38,759 nt of DNA from Bacteroidales bacterium (GTDB lineage Bacteria > Bacteroidota > Bacteroidia > Bacteroidales > VadinHA17), in assembly GCA_012519515.1 (NCBI GenBank), contig JAAYQC010000069.1:1-38759 (forward strand). Reading direction: 5' to 3'. Shown one piece after another: positions 15,857 through 24,128 of the stretch. The position numbers were made by a program, and so were the translations under genes. Within the stretch, counting starts at the first letter, position 1. Every line of letters starts with the position of its first letter. The notes below the pieces were generated by a model that did not search any database, was not told the origin of the DNA, and saw nothing but the letters and a program-made list of their open reading frames with translations.

Positions 15857-17803
15857 TTAATATTTATTCTCAAGCAGATCCATTATTCTCAGGATCTCGC
15901 CAACGCTCCATGCCTGTGAGATGGTTCCGTTAGGTGCGTGAGGCGGGTCGCCGTCGTGGATCTCGGAGATAGTGCTTACTCCGTGTTCGCTCATCACCTC
16001 TTCGAAACCCAGTAAGAGCTTCTTTACCCTTGCCACGCCCTGGTGGTCGTAGACTTTCAGCCATCCTTCACAGAACGGGCCCAGTAGCCACGGCCATACC
16101 GTACCGTTGTGGTAAGCCATATCCCTTTCCTCCTGACTTCCCCCGTATGTCCCCTTGTAAAGAGGGTTTCCGGGCGACAGGGTACGAAGGCCTCTCGGAG
16201 TAAGCAATTCCTTGTCGGCAATATCCAGTACCCGTTTCATCTGGTCTTTGCTTAGCATTGAATAGGGAAGAGAAACTGCGATCAGCATGTTTGGTCTCAC
16301 TGAATAGTTCTTTCCTTCTTCATCATTTACATAATCGGCAAGGAGTCCCTTTGCATGATCACAGAACACTTCATGGAACGATTGCTTTATGAGTTCGGGA
16401 AGAGCTTCGTATTCCTTCACAAACTTCCTGTCCTTAACCTTCCGTGCCAGATCGAGGGTGAAACAAACGGCATTGTACCACAGTGCATTTATTTCAACAG
16501 CATAGCCGTTCCTCGGTGTAACCGGCACTCCGTTCACCACTGCATCCATCCAGGTCAGTGATTTTCCGGGGGCATCGGCATAGATCAGGCCATTTTCCCT
16601 CATCCCGATATTGAATCCGGTTCCTTCCCTGTAAGCATTGAGAACCGATTTCATCGCGTTCCCGTAATGTTCCCATGCATCGCTGCCTCCGTTTTCGAGA
16701 TACTGCTGGACAGCCCAGAAAAACCAGAGAGGGGCATCAACTGAGTTAAATGCAGGATTATCGGGATTTCCCATATTGGGGAACAACCCGTCCTTCATAC
16801 TGCCGATCTGTGTGTCGAGAACATCGCGGTAAAGCTGAAGCTTTTTATCAGGCCTCGCGGTTGCCAGCCCGGGAAGAGCTATAAATGTATCTCTGCCCCA
16901 TGATCCGAACCATGGATACCCGGCGATGATAAGGGTCTTACCCTGCCTGCGCTCCACGAATTGCTGAGCTGCATTCTTGAGGCAGTTTGAGAAATTGCTT
17001 CTTGGGATTTTGCCGCTGACGGTCTTGGTAAATTTCGACTTGAAGCCGCTTGGTTTTTCTTCCCTGGTTGAAGCCGAAAAAACAATGACGTCTCCCTCTC
17101 CGGCTTCCAGTTCAAAGAAACCGGGAGTGAAAAGGTCCTCGGAATAGTCATATCCCCTCTTTTGCTCCTCGATGTACTCTACACCGCGGTACCAGTCGGG
17201 AACATGAACGAACTCCGGTTTCCTCGAGAATTGCATATGCAGATAGGGGAATCCCTCATAGAGCTTCATTTTTATCCCGTTGGGAATGAATTCAACCTTG
17301 GTATTGGCTGCAAGATTTGCATGTGTCAGTTCATGTATGTTCCTGAAGGCAAGAAATGGGCGGATCTGAAGCTTCATCGGCTCCGATGCCTCAAGGATAG
17401 TGTACCTCGACAGGTATTGTTCCTCGTAATGAACAAGAAGCCTTTCATGCTTTAGTTTCACACCTCCCACCCTGAAAATCCTTGATGGAATTATTTCCAT
17501 CCCGAGTTCCTCGATATACTTGTGTCCCTTGGGGCTGTAATAATCTCCCCTGTATTTCCTTATACCTATGTTGAAGCTCTTGTCCTGATTCACTATAGTG
17601 GTGTCAATAGAGGAAAGAAGCACATGCCGTTCTCCTCCGAAAGCATCAATCGGGCAAACAAGAAGACCATGATATTTTCTCGTGTTGCATCCGACAATTG
17701 TGGTTGCGGAGTAGGACCCTGCACGGTTGGCCCTTATCACTTCCCTCGAAAGCGAAAACTCGAGGTTGACAATCTGTGCCTTTTCAAACTTGATATAACT
17801 CAT
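15857..17803 (-). CDS. amylo-alpha-1,6-glucosidase, glycogen debranching enzyme (GH133)
   Basis: About 648 residues. The N-terminal half is a beta-rich glycogen debranching domain (REVIRANRAGSYSATTIVGCNTRKYHGLLV). The C-terminal half is an (alpha/alpha)6 barrel with AGYPWFGSWGRDTFIALPGLA, VPVTPRNGYAVEINALWYNA and MAYHNGTVWPWLLGPF, the GH133 signature regions. It hydrolyses alpha-1,6 branch points left after phosphorylase action. It is the first gene of the four-gene glycogen operon. I start it at the ATG at 17803 (MSYIKFEKAQ) because the upstream 16 codons (MKYLLKLLLTYKKDLH) are AT-rich and not family-like. No clear minus-strand promoter was found in the 160-base gap that it shares with the divergent tlpA-like gene. 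Confidence 0.94.
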   Translation of the reverse strand: MSYIKFEKAQIVNLEFSLSREVIRANRAGSYSATTIVGCNTRKYHGLLVCPIDAFGGERHVLLSSIDTTIVNQDKSFNIGIRKYRGDYYSPKGHKYIEELGMEIIPSRIFRVGGVKLKHERLLVHYEEQYLSRYTILEASEPMKLQIRPFLAFRNIHELTHANLAANTKVEFIPNGIKMKLYEGFPYLHMQFSRKPEFVHVPDWYRGVEYIEEQKRGYDYSEDLFTPGFFELEAGEGDVIVFSASTREEKPSGFKSKFTKTVSGKIPRSNFSNCLKNAAQQFVERRQGKTLIIAGYPWFGSWGRDTFIALPGLATARPDKKLQLYRDVLDTQIGSMKDGLFPNMGNPDNPAFNSVDAPLWFFWAVQQYLENGGSDAWEHYGNAMKSVLNAYREGTGFNIGMRENGLIYADAPGKSLTWMDAVVNGVPVTPRNGYAVEINALWYNAVCFTLDLARKVKDRKFVKEYEALPELIKQSFHEVFCDHAKGLLADYVNDEEGKNYSVRPNMLIAVSLPYSMLSKDQMKRVLDIADKELLTPRGLRTLSPGNPLYKGTYGGSQEERDMAYHNGTVWPWLLGPFCEGWLKVYDHQGVARVKKLLLGFEEVMSEHGVSTISEIHDGDPPHAPNGTISQAWSVGEILRIMDLLENKY

Positions 17804-17916
17804 ATGCAAATCTTTTTTATACGTCAATAAAAGTTTTAAAAGATACTTCATTTTATTGAACCATGCAAAAGCAATTCTATAAAATGTGTACAGGGCTTAA
17901 CCTGAAAAAAAAAGAA

Positions 17917-17924
17917 TAACTTTG
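17917..17924 (+). promoter_or_regulatory. promoter -7 element for the TlpA-like gene pair
   Basis: TAACTTTG matches TAnnTTTG. Start of transcription is expected near 17931, about 36 bases before the ATG at 17967. No -33 TTG is evident; an A-rich tract precedes the element. Confidence 0.6.
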
Positions 17925-17966
17925 CAACTCAATAAAACAAACTAAATAACAAATAACCTTTCCTGC

Positions 17967-19130
17967 ATGAACATAAAATCTGCCTTCATCCTGTCTGCCA
18001 TCCTGATGCTCACTGCCTGCAAGAACAACAATGTCGAACTGACAGGTATCCTTGAATATCCATTGCCCGGACAATACATTTTCCTGCAGGAACTTAAGTC
18101 TGATGCGCTTCTAAATGTGGATTCCGTCATAGTTTCGAATGATGGAAAATTTGAGTTCAAAAGGAAGGTTAAATTCCCGTCATTTTACCTGCTCAAAATT
18201 AATCAAAATAACTTTCTAACAATGCTTGTTGAGCCAGGAGAGAAAATAAAAATGACATCTCATTTTGATTCGCTTAATTATCCGGTGGTTGTCAGTGGGT
18301 CGAAAGGCACCGGTCTGATAGCTGACTACAACAAGAAACTTCTCAGTACCAGGAACAAGATCAGGGGATTGAACGACCTGTTTAACAACAACACTGGAAG
18401 GAGTGATATGACTGCCTTTATTGATTCTCTCGACAGGCTTGGCGATGCTTACCTGAATGAAATAAACAGCTACGCGAAGGAATTCATAGATAAGAATATT
18501 TCTTCTCTGGCCACCATTCCGGTTTTATATTCCATGCTCACTCCCTCACTTTATGTTTTCGATCCTCAGCAAGACCTGCAGTATTTTCTGAAGGTCGATT
18601 CTTCACTGTTCAGCCTTTACCCGGAATATGGTCCGGTTATTGATCTTCACAACCAGATAAACGAAATGCGGGCCTATTTTGCAACAAGCGGCACACAGGC
18701 GGCCGCGGGCGGAGAATACACTGAAGCTCCCGAGATAGCACTGCCTGATCCCGGCGGCGACACTATCAGACTGTCGTCCACAAGGGGCAACTATGTACTT
18801 CTTGATTTCTGGGCAGCATGGTGTCCTCCATGCAGGGCCGAAAATCCTAACCTTGTCGCGGTGTTCAACAAATACAAAAGCAAGGGATTCCTGATTTACC
18901 AGGTATCACTCGACAAGACACGCGATGCATGGCTCAAGGGGATCAAGGATGACGGGCTGGGAGGCTGGATTCATGTAAGCGACCTTGGCTACTGGAATTC
19001 TTCAGTGGTACCGCTTTACAGACTGGAATCAATCCCGGCTAACTTCCTGCTCGACAGGGAAGGCCGGATAATTGCCTGCAACCTAAGGGGGGATGCATTG
19101 CAGAGAAAACTTGAAGAATTGTTCAATTAA
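17967..19130 (+). CDS. TlpA-like thioredoxin lipoprotein (DUF4369-type N-terminus)
   Basis: 387 residues. A lipoprotein signal (SAILMLTAC, Cys at about residue 18) anchors it on the periplasmic face. Residues 20-110 resemble DUF4369, a beta domain seen in Bacteroidota thiol-disulfide proteins. The C-terminal thioredoxin fold has the active site FWAAWCPPCRAENP, with Cys286 and Cys289 and cis-Pro in SIPANFLLD. It probably acts as a thiol-disulfide reductase or isomerase in the periplasm; its target is unknown. It is followed 36 bases later by a paralogue that lacks the CXXC, and the two may be partners. Confidence 0.93.
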   Translation: MNIKSAFILSAILMLTACKNNNVELTGILEYPLPGQYIFLQELKSDALLNVDSVIVSNDGKFEFKRKVKFPSFYLLKINQNNFLTMLVEPGEKIKMTSHFDSLNYPVVVSGSKGTGLIADYNKKLLSTRNKIRGLNDLFNNNTGRSDMTAFIDSLDRLGDAYLNEINSYAKEFIDKNISSLATIPVLYSMLTPSLYVFDPQQDLQYFLKVDSSLFSLYPEYGPVIDLHNQINEMRAYFATSGTQAAAGGEYTEAPEIALPDPGGDTIRLSSTRGNYVLLDFWAAWCPPCRAENPNLVAVFNKYKSKGFLIYQVSLDKTRDAWLKGIKDDGLGGWIHVSDLGYWNSSVVPLYRLESIPANFLLDREGRIIACNLRGDALQRKLEELFN

Positions 19131-19166
19131 TTTTAAATCGCCAAATCCTAAAGGAAATTCTGTCCG

Positions 19167-20342
19167 ATGATGAAGAAGATATTAATAATAGTTATACCGG
19201 CGCTTCTCCTTTCCGGATGCAGCAGCAAAGACTCATTCACTGTCACGGGACATATAAGCAATCCCCGGCAAAAAAGCCTTGTGCTTAACAAGGTCGATGT
19301 TGACAGGCTGATCTTTATTGATTCGGCAAAGCTTGGAACCAACGGCAGTTTCAAATTCAGGGTTAAGGCAACGGATACCGATTTCTACCAGATAGGATAC
19401 TCAGATACGGATTTCATAACTCTCATTGCCGGACCGGGTGAAAAAATCAGGCTGACTTTCAAAGGCCTGAACACTTCGGGCGATTATGAGGTTTCGGGAT
19501 CAAAGGAATCTGAGGATGTCAGGGTTCTCGACCTCAGGCTTGCTGCCGGGAAGGTTAAACTCGACTCGCTCAGGACATTGTACGTCAATCTTGAGGGAAC
19601 TGAAGGCTCCGAAGCCGAACGGAGCAGGCTCGAGGAAGAATTCACTGACGTTCTGCAGGATCTTCGCAAGAAAAACATCGAATACATTGTAACCAATCCT
19701 TCATCAATGGCATCACTTAAGGCCGTTTACCAGAGGATAGATGAAAACACCTATGTACTGTACGATCACCGCGACCTTCAGTACCTTAAGATAGTTTCTG
19801 ATTCACTCGGACGCCATTATCCCCGGTCCAGGAACGTCAAAGCACTGGCTGAAGACCTCAAAAAAGAAATGAATGAGATGGTTGCCAGGCAGATCCGGAA
19901 TATCGCCAGCAATGCACCGGAAACCGTACTCAATCCGAACCTTCTCGATGTCAACGGAAACAGGATAGCTTTGTCATCACTGAGGGGAAAAATTGTTTTG
20001 CTGACCTTCTGGTCGGTTGATTCAAGAGAATGTCTGAGCGAGAACATCCAACTGAAGGAATTTTATAAAAACTACAGGAACAAGGGATTCGAGATATACC
20101 AGATCAATGTTGACCAGAACGAGGAGAGATGGAAGCAGGCCGTGTCCTTCGAAGAGCTTCCATGGATAAGCACACGGGAAGACGATCCACAGGTTCTTGA
20201 GAACGTGAGGCTTTTTAATGTTCAGGTATTGCCAACCAACTATCTTTTCGGCCGTGACGGTTCCATAATAGCTACCAACCTTCACGGGAGATCGCTTCAG
20301 ATAAAGCTCAACCAGTTGTTCAATAATCCGGGCGGCAATTGA
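19167..20342 (+). CDS. TlpA-like lipoprotein paralogue with degenerate active site
   Basis: 391 residues, the same layout as its upstream neighbour: lipobox LLLSGC (Cys18), a DUF4369-like beta domain, a helical middle and a C-terminal thioredoxin fold. At the active-site position it reads FWSVDSRECLSE: Trp and the first Cys of WCPPC are replaced by Asp285 and Ser286, and only Cys289 remains. The cis-Pro loop (QVLPTNYLFG) is kept. Both proteins place these residues at the same numbers (286, 289), so this is a tandem duplicate that has lost redox activity by substitution. It may act as a mixed-disulfide trap, a chaperone or a binding partner. The TTGA at its end overlaps the start of the lpxH-like gene. 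Confidence 0.9.
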   Translation: MMKKILIIVIPALLLSGCSSKDSFTVTGHISNPRQKSLVLNKVDVDRLIFIDSAKLGTNGSFKFRVKATDTDFYQIGYSDTDFITLIAGPGEKIRLTFKGLNTSGDYEVSGSKESEDVRVLDLRLAAGKVKLDSLRTLYVNLEGTEGSEAERSRLEEEFTDVLQDLRKKNIEYIVTNPSSMASLKAVYQRIDENTYVLYDHRDLQYLKIVSDSLGRHYPRSRNVKALAEDLKKEMNEMVARQIRNIASNAPETVLNPNLLDVNGNRIALSSLRGKIVLLTFWSVDSRECLSENIQLKEFYKNYRNKGFEIYQINVDQNEERWKQAVSFEELPWISTREDDPQVLENVRLFNVQVLPTNYLFGRDGSIIATNLHGRSLQIKLNQLFNNPGGN

Positions 20343-21085
20343 AAAAGAACGGGAAAATATTTTTTGCATCCGATTTTCACCTTGGACTGAAGGCCGGAAA
20401 GGAACCGGACGAGAGGGAGAGGCTGGCGGTCCGGTGGCTCAATACAATTGCACCTGAGGCAAGAGAGATTTTCCTGCTTGGCGATATCTTTGATTTCTGG
20501 TGGGAGTACCGGCTCGTTGTGCCCCGCGGCTTCACCAGGTTTCTCGGAACCATTTCATCAATAACCGATTCGGGTACACCTGTCCATTTCTTCACCGGAA
20601 ACCACGACATGTGGGTCAAAGACTACTTTTCAACCGAATGCGGGATGATTGTTCACACATCGCCCTACACCTGCACCATCGACGGCAGGAAATTCCATAT
20701 TGCCCACGGGGAAGGACTTGGAAGCAAAAACATCGGATACAGAATCCTTCTGTGGATATTCAGGAACAAAACCCTGCAGTTTCTATATTCAATGCTTCAC
20801 CCCAGGATTGGGATAAGCATTGGCCTCAACTGGTCGCAACATTCGAGGTTTGCCAAAGGCATATCCATGGATTTCATGGGGGAAGACAGGGAGGATCTTC
20901 TCCGATACTCACGCGAGGTGATGAAAAAGGAAAACATGGATTATTTTGTCTTTGGGCACAGGCATATGCCAATGACCTTCAACAACGGCGACAATGGCCG
21001 GATAGTTATTCTTGGCGACTGGTTCAGTCTTGGAAGTTACGCGGAATGGGATGGCAGCGAGCTATGCCTGAAGAGCTTCAGTTGA
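20339..21085 (+). CDS. lpxH: UDP-2,3-diacylglucosamine diphosphatase (LpxH-like)
   Basis: A 248-residue calcineurin-type metallophosphatase. The metal-binding motifs are all visible: ASDFHLG (Asp12, His14), LLGDIFDFWWEY (Asp49), FTGNHDMW, the HGEGLG loop, and FGHRHMP near the C-terminus. In Bacteroidota, proteins of this form catalyse the LpxH step of lipid A synthesis, cleaving UDP-diacylglucosamine to lipid X; some relatives have other substrates. The start is TTG at 20339, overlapping the preceding stop as TTGA. No ATG lies before the catalytic SDFH. Its last 24 bases overlap the convergent SiaB-like gene. Confidence 0.85.
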   Translation: MKKNGKIFFASDFHLGLKAGKEPDERERLAVRWLNTIAPEAREIFLLGDIFDFWWEYRLVVPRGFTRFLGTISSITDSGTPVHFFTGNHDMWVKDYFSTECGMIVHTSPYTCTIDGRKFHIAHGEGLGSKNIGYRILLWIFRNKTLQFLYSMLHPRIGISIGLNWSQHSRFAKGISMDFMGEDREDLLRYSREVMKKENMDYFVFGHRHMPMTFNNGDNGRIVILGDWFSLGSYAEWDGSELCLKSFS

Positions 21086-22198
21086 CCCGTTCGTGTTCTC
21101 CACCCTTACCGAAAGTATAAAGTAGGAATAATCATCGTTGACTTTCCTGAACAGGTATTCCAGTTTGCTCCCCGACTTCCTGGCCATTGAAATAAGTCCC
21201 ATATTCCCCGTGCTGTCGCTTTCAATAGTCTGGGCCGAAAGAGATGCAAAGAAAAGGGTTTTCAGTTCATCCGGATTAAAACTGTTTATATCGTCGATCT
21301 TTTGTTTCAGGGCGTCCGTCATTGTTACCGGAACAAGATTCCCGCTTGTCACGATAAATTCTCCTTTCGTGAGCCTTACCATCGCAAGAGGCATTCCAAA
21401 CTTCTGCTCAGCTTCTTTTCCCGGATTGTATTTCGACACATTCTCCAGAATCTCGACCAGTACATTGAAAACCTTTTTTCTAAGCCTTGTGTCAACATCT
21501 TCATCAGTAAGCCTGGCTTCGGTTATTGACAGCACTTCCTCCCCTATTCCGGAATTCATATGGCCCGACCACATCAGATGAACATTGTTTTCCGCCAGCA
21601 TTCTCTCGAGTCCGAATACCGGCAGGCCACTGAATCTTTCGCTGGCCTGCCCCTTGCTTATCCCCATACCTGTTGAATCGACGGTTTTGCTCAGAACAAA
21701 ATATGACAACCCTCCCCCGATGGGAATAAAATCATAATCTAGTTTGTTACCCGTCTTCAGGGCCATTTCCAGGAGTCCCAGACCAGCCCCGCCCTTTCTG
21801 CTGAAACCGGGGGTTTTGAGAATCTGCTTGTACAAAACCTTTATCTCGGCGGCATTCAGCGAATTAACCTTTGCCAGCTTGTAAGCCAGCAATTCCGACT
21901 GGGTATCAGGAATCAGGTTCCCGGTTGTAATGGTATAGCCGCCATCGGTTTTTGAATATGAAACCAGGGGCATGACAGGATGGTCCATGTTCCCGCTGTG
22001 CTTGACAATGTTTTGCAGGCTTTCGAGAACGTACATGAACAGTCTCTTTCGCCCTACCATATTGAAAGAGTCTTCCTTCATGTCATTTTCAAGAAGGCTA
22101 AGCAGAGGAAGAGAGTTTTTCTCGCTTACTTCTCCCCTGAAAACAAACATAAGGCCTTCTTTCCTGATTGTATCCTGAATGGTATTTGTCAGATTCAT
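21062..22198 (-). CDS. protein with two fused SiaB-like (DUF6272) kinase domains
   Basis: About 378 residues in two similar halves. Half one (1-190) contains an N-box-like YVLESLQNIVKHS, the sequence GYTITTGNLIP and a G-box-like GGAGLGLLEMALKTGNKLDY. Half two (200-378) repeats the order: VLVEILENVSKYNPG, GEFIVTSGNLVP, STGNMGLISMARKSGSKLEY. This matches the SiaB family protein kinase fold, a GHKL-type kinase that phosphorylates SiaC anti-anti-sigma-like proteins. The family is usually one domain of ~180 residues next to siaA/siaC-type genes, none of which is present here. The second half has a less typical G-box, so it may be a non-catalytic partner. I start at the ATG 22198 rather than the TTG at 22213. 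The 3' end overlaps lpxH by 24 bases. Confidence 0.75.
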   Translation of the reverse strand: MNLTNTIQDTIRKEGLMFVFRGEVSEKNSLPLLSLLENDMKEDSFNMVGRKRLFMYVLESLQNIVKHSGNMDHPVMPLVSYSKTDGGYTITTGNLIPDTQSELLAYKLAKVNSLNAAEIKVLYKQILKTPGFSRKGGAGLGLLEMALKTGNKLDYDFIPIGGGLSYFVLSKTVDSTGMGISKGQASERFSGLPVFGLERMLAENNVHLMWSGHMNSGIGEEVLSITEARLTDEDVDTRLRKKVFNVLVEILENVSKYNPGKEAEQKFGMPLAMVRLTKGEFIVTSGNLVPVTMTDALKQKIDDINSFNPDELKTLFFASLSAQTIESDSTGNMGLISMARKSGSKLEYLFRKVNDDYSYFILSVRVENTNGSTEALQA

Positions 22199-22286
22199 AT
22201 TTAATAATTGCAATATTTCTATAACGGCAAAACAGGCTGATTCGTCTAAAACATCTAAATATTATAAGATAGCTTTCCTTAATGGG

Positions 22287-22338
22287 AATGATTTTACCAC
22301 TGGCTTTATAAAAATGATTTTACCACTGGTTTTATAGA
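22287..22338. repeat. 26-base tandem direct repeat upstream of the SiaB-like gene
   Basis: AATGATTTTACCACTGG followed by C/T and TTTATA occurs twice in direct succession with a 26-base period and one mismatch in the core. It lies 90-140 bases before the SiaB-like start and just after the YifB stop. It could be a double operator site or a recent tandem duplication. No canonical -7 element was found beside it. Confidence 0.6.
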
Positions 22339-22358
22339 ACTTCCTCTGCTTGACATAT

Positions 22359-23897
22359 TTATCCTGCCCATCCCTCGCGGTCGAGGTTTCTGTAGTTGAT
22401 CGCTTCGGAAATATGTTCCGCGCTTATGTTTTCTGATTCCGCGAGGTCGGCGATTGTTCTTGCCAGTTTTAGTATCCTGTCGTAGGCTCTTGCAGACAAG
22501 CCTCTGATATTCATTGCAGTGCGTAGCAGTTTCCCGCCGGCCTCATCAAGCCGGCAATATTTTCTCTGCATTGAAGCTGTCATCTGGGCGTTTGCATATA
22601 TTCCTTTCACGGAAGCAAAGCGTTTAGCCTGTATCTCCCGTGCCCTCACAACTCTTTCTCTTACAACAGACGAGCGTTCGGAACTTAAATTATCTGCCAG
22701 CTTGTCATATTTTACAGGAACCACTTCGATATGTATATCTATTCTGTCGAGCAGCGGACCGGAGATGCGGTTCAGGTATTTCTGTCTCATCCCCGCGTTG
22801 CACATGCATTCTCTTTCAGGGTGGTTATAATAGCCGCAGGGGCATGGGTTCATGGAAGCAATGAGCATGAAGCTTGCCGGGTAATCGCAGGTCGATCTTG
22901 CCCGTGAAATGGTTATTATCCTGTCTTCGAGCGGTTGTCGCATCACCTCCAGGACAGTTCGCTTGAATTCAGGCAGTTCATCGAGGAACAACACCCCGTT
23001 ATGTCCGAGGGAGATTTCCCCGGGTTGCGGCACCGTCCCACCGCCGACCAGGGCGACATCGGATATTGTATGGTGCGGACTTCTGAAAGGGCGCCTGGTC
23101 ATCAGGGCAGTATGGTCGTCTATCTTGCCTGCAACCGAATGGATTTTTGTGGTTTCGAGTGCTTCCTCGAGTGTAAGCGGGGGCATTATTGATGCTACTC
23201 TCTTGGCCAGCATCGTTTTGCCGGCACCGGGAGGCCCGATCATAAGAAGATTATGATGGCCGGCAGCAGCAACCTCCAGAGCCCGTTTCACGTTTTCCTG
23301 TCCTCGGACATCCGAGAAATCGATGTCGTATCTGTTTGCTTCTTCCCTGAAAAGGCTGTCAATATCAACCTTTACCGGTTCAAACTGTCTCAATCCGTTG
23401 AAAAAATCAAGGACATCCCCGAGCTTTTCCATCCCGTAAACATCCAGTCCCGAGACCACCGCCGCCTCCCGGGCATTTTTCACAGGCACTATTACCCCTT
23501 TGAAGCCTTCTTCCCTTGCACTGAGGGCTATTGGAAGAACACCTTTCACGGGCTGAAGCGTCCCGTCGAGGGAAAGTTCACCCATCATGATGTAGGATTC
23601 GATTTCTCCCGGTGCTATCTTTTCATCGGCCGCCAGGATTCCCACTGCCAGGGGAAGGTCGTACGACGATCCCTCCTTCCTGATATCGGCCGGGGCCATG
23701 TTTATAAGCACCTGCTGACCGGGCCACCTGAAACCCAGGCATCGGAGCGATGACTCTATCCGCTGCTGGCTCTCTTTCACTGCCACATCGGGAAGACCGA
23801 CAAGAAAAAAGCGTATCCCCCTGGATACATTGACTTCAATAGTCACCGTAACTGCATCAATGCCTGTTACGGCACTGGCGAATGTCCTTACCAACAT
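22359..23897 (-). CDS. YifB/ComM family Mg-chelatase-like AAA+ ATPase
   Basis: 512 residues. The N-terminal domain (1-170) is the ChlI/Lon-protease-like fold (VEVNVSRGIRFFLVGLPDVAVKESQQRIESSL). Then comes the AAA+ core with Walker A GPPGAGKTMLAKRV, Walker B VLFLDELPEF and the MNPCPCGYYNHPERECMC zinc-like cysteine cluster. The C-terminal Mg_chelatase_C domain is LSARAYDRILKLARTIADL. In naturally competent bacteria ComM is a branch-migration helicase that integrates incoming DNA; in others its role is less clear. The gene has its own good promoter. Confidence 0.96.
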   Translation of the reverse strand: MLVRTFASAVTGIDAVTVTIEVNVSRGIRFFLVGLPDVAVKESQQRIESSLRCLGFRWPGQQVLINMAPADIRKEGSSYDLPLAVGILAADEKIAPGEIESYIMMGELSLDGTLQPVKGVLPIALSAREEGFKGVIVPVKNAREAAVVSGLDVYGMEKLGDVLDFFNGLRQFEPVKVDIDSLFREEANRYDIDFSDVRGQENVKRALEVAAAGHHNLLMIGPPGAGKTMLAKRVASIMPPLTLEEALETTKIHSVAGKIDDHTALMTRRPFRSPHHTISDVALVGGGTVPQPGEISLGHNGVLFLDELPEFKRTVLEVMRQPLEDRIITISRARSTCDYPASFMLIASMNPCPCGYYNHPERECMCNAGMRQKYLNRISGPLLDRIDIHIEVVPVKYDKLADNLSSERSSVVRERVVRAREIQAKRFASVKGIYANAQMTASMQRKYCRLDEAGGKLLRTAMNIRGLSARAYDRILKLARTIADLAESENISAEHISEAINYRNLDREGWAG

Positions 23898-23932
23898 AAT
23901 ATTATACTTGCACGATTAGCGAAACACGGTAT

Positions 23933-23964
23933 CAAATATAATAAAAAGATGTAACAAGGACAAA
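23933..23964 (-). promoter_or_regulatory. YifB/ComM promoter (TTTG-N20-TATATTTG)
   Basis: The minus strand has TTTG at 23961-23964, then 20 bases, then TATATTTG at 23933-23940. Transcription would start near 23926 and the ATG follows about 29 bases later. Confidence 0.7.
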
Positions 23965-24128
23965 GACCTGCAACTAAAGTTTAACAGACATTGATTATAT
24001 ATGATATAGCCCCCACGGCCTGAAAATCATCCGGGTGTTTTCAGCCAAAGGGACAGGTTGCCGAAACTGATCCGGCCGAAACCTTTCGATCCGGCCGGCA
24101 TTTCTATAATACCCGAACTCAGCTTACA

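Noticed and set aside
17804-17851. upstream 16-codon extension of the GH133 gene
   Set aside because: AT-rich and not homologous in character; the ATG at 17803 gives the expected N-terminus.
20500-21120. 206-codon plus-strand ORF in another frame of lpxH
   Set aside because: Overlaps lpxH, which has all metal motifs; the alternate frame gives a Gln/His-rich nonsense sequence.
24069-24098. GATCCGGCCG direct repeat and GC-rich dyad after nrdG
   Set aside because: A short hairpin is possible, but there is no T-run on the minus strand, so I do not call a terminator.
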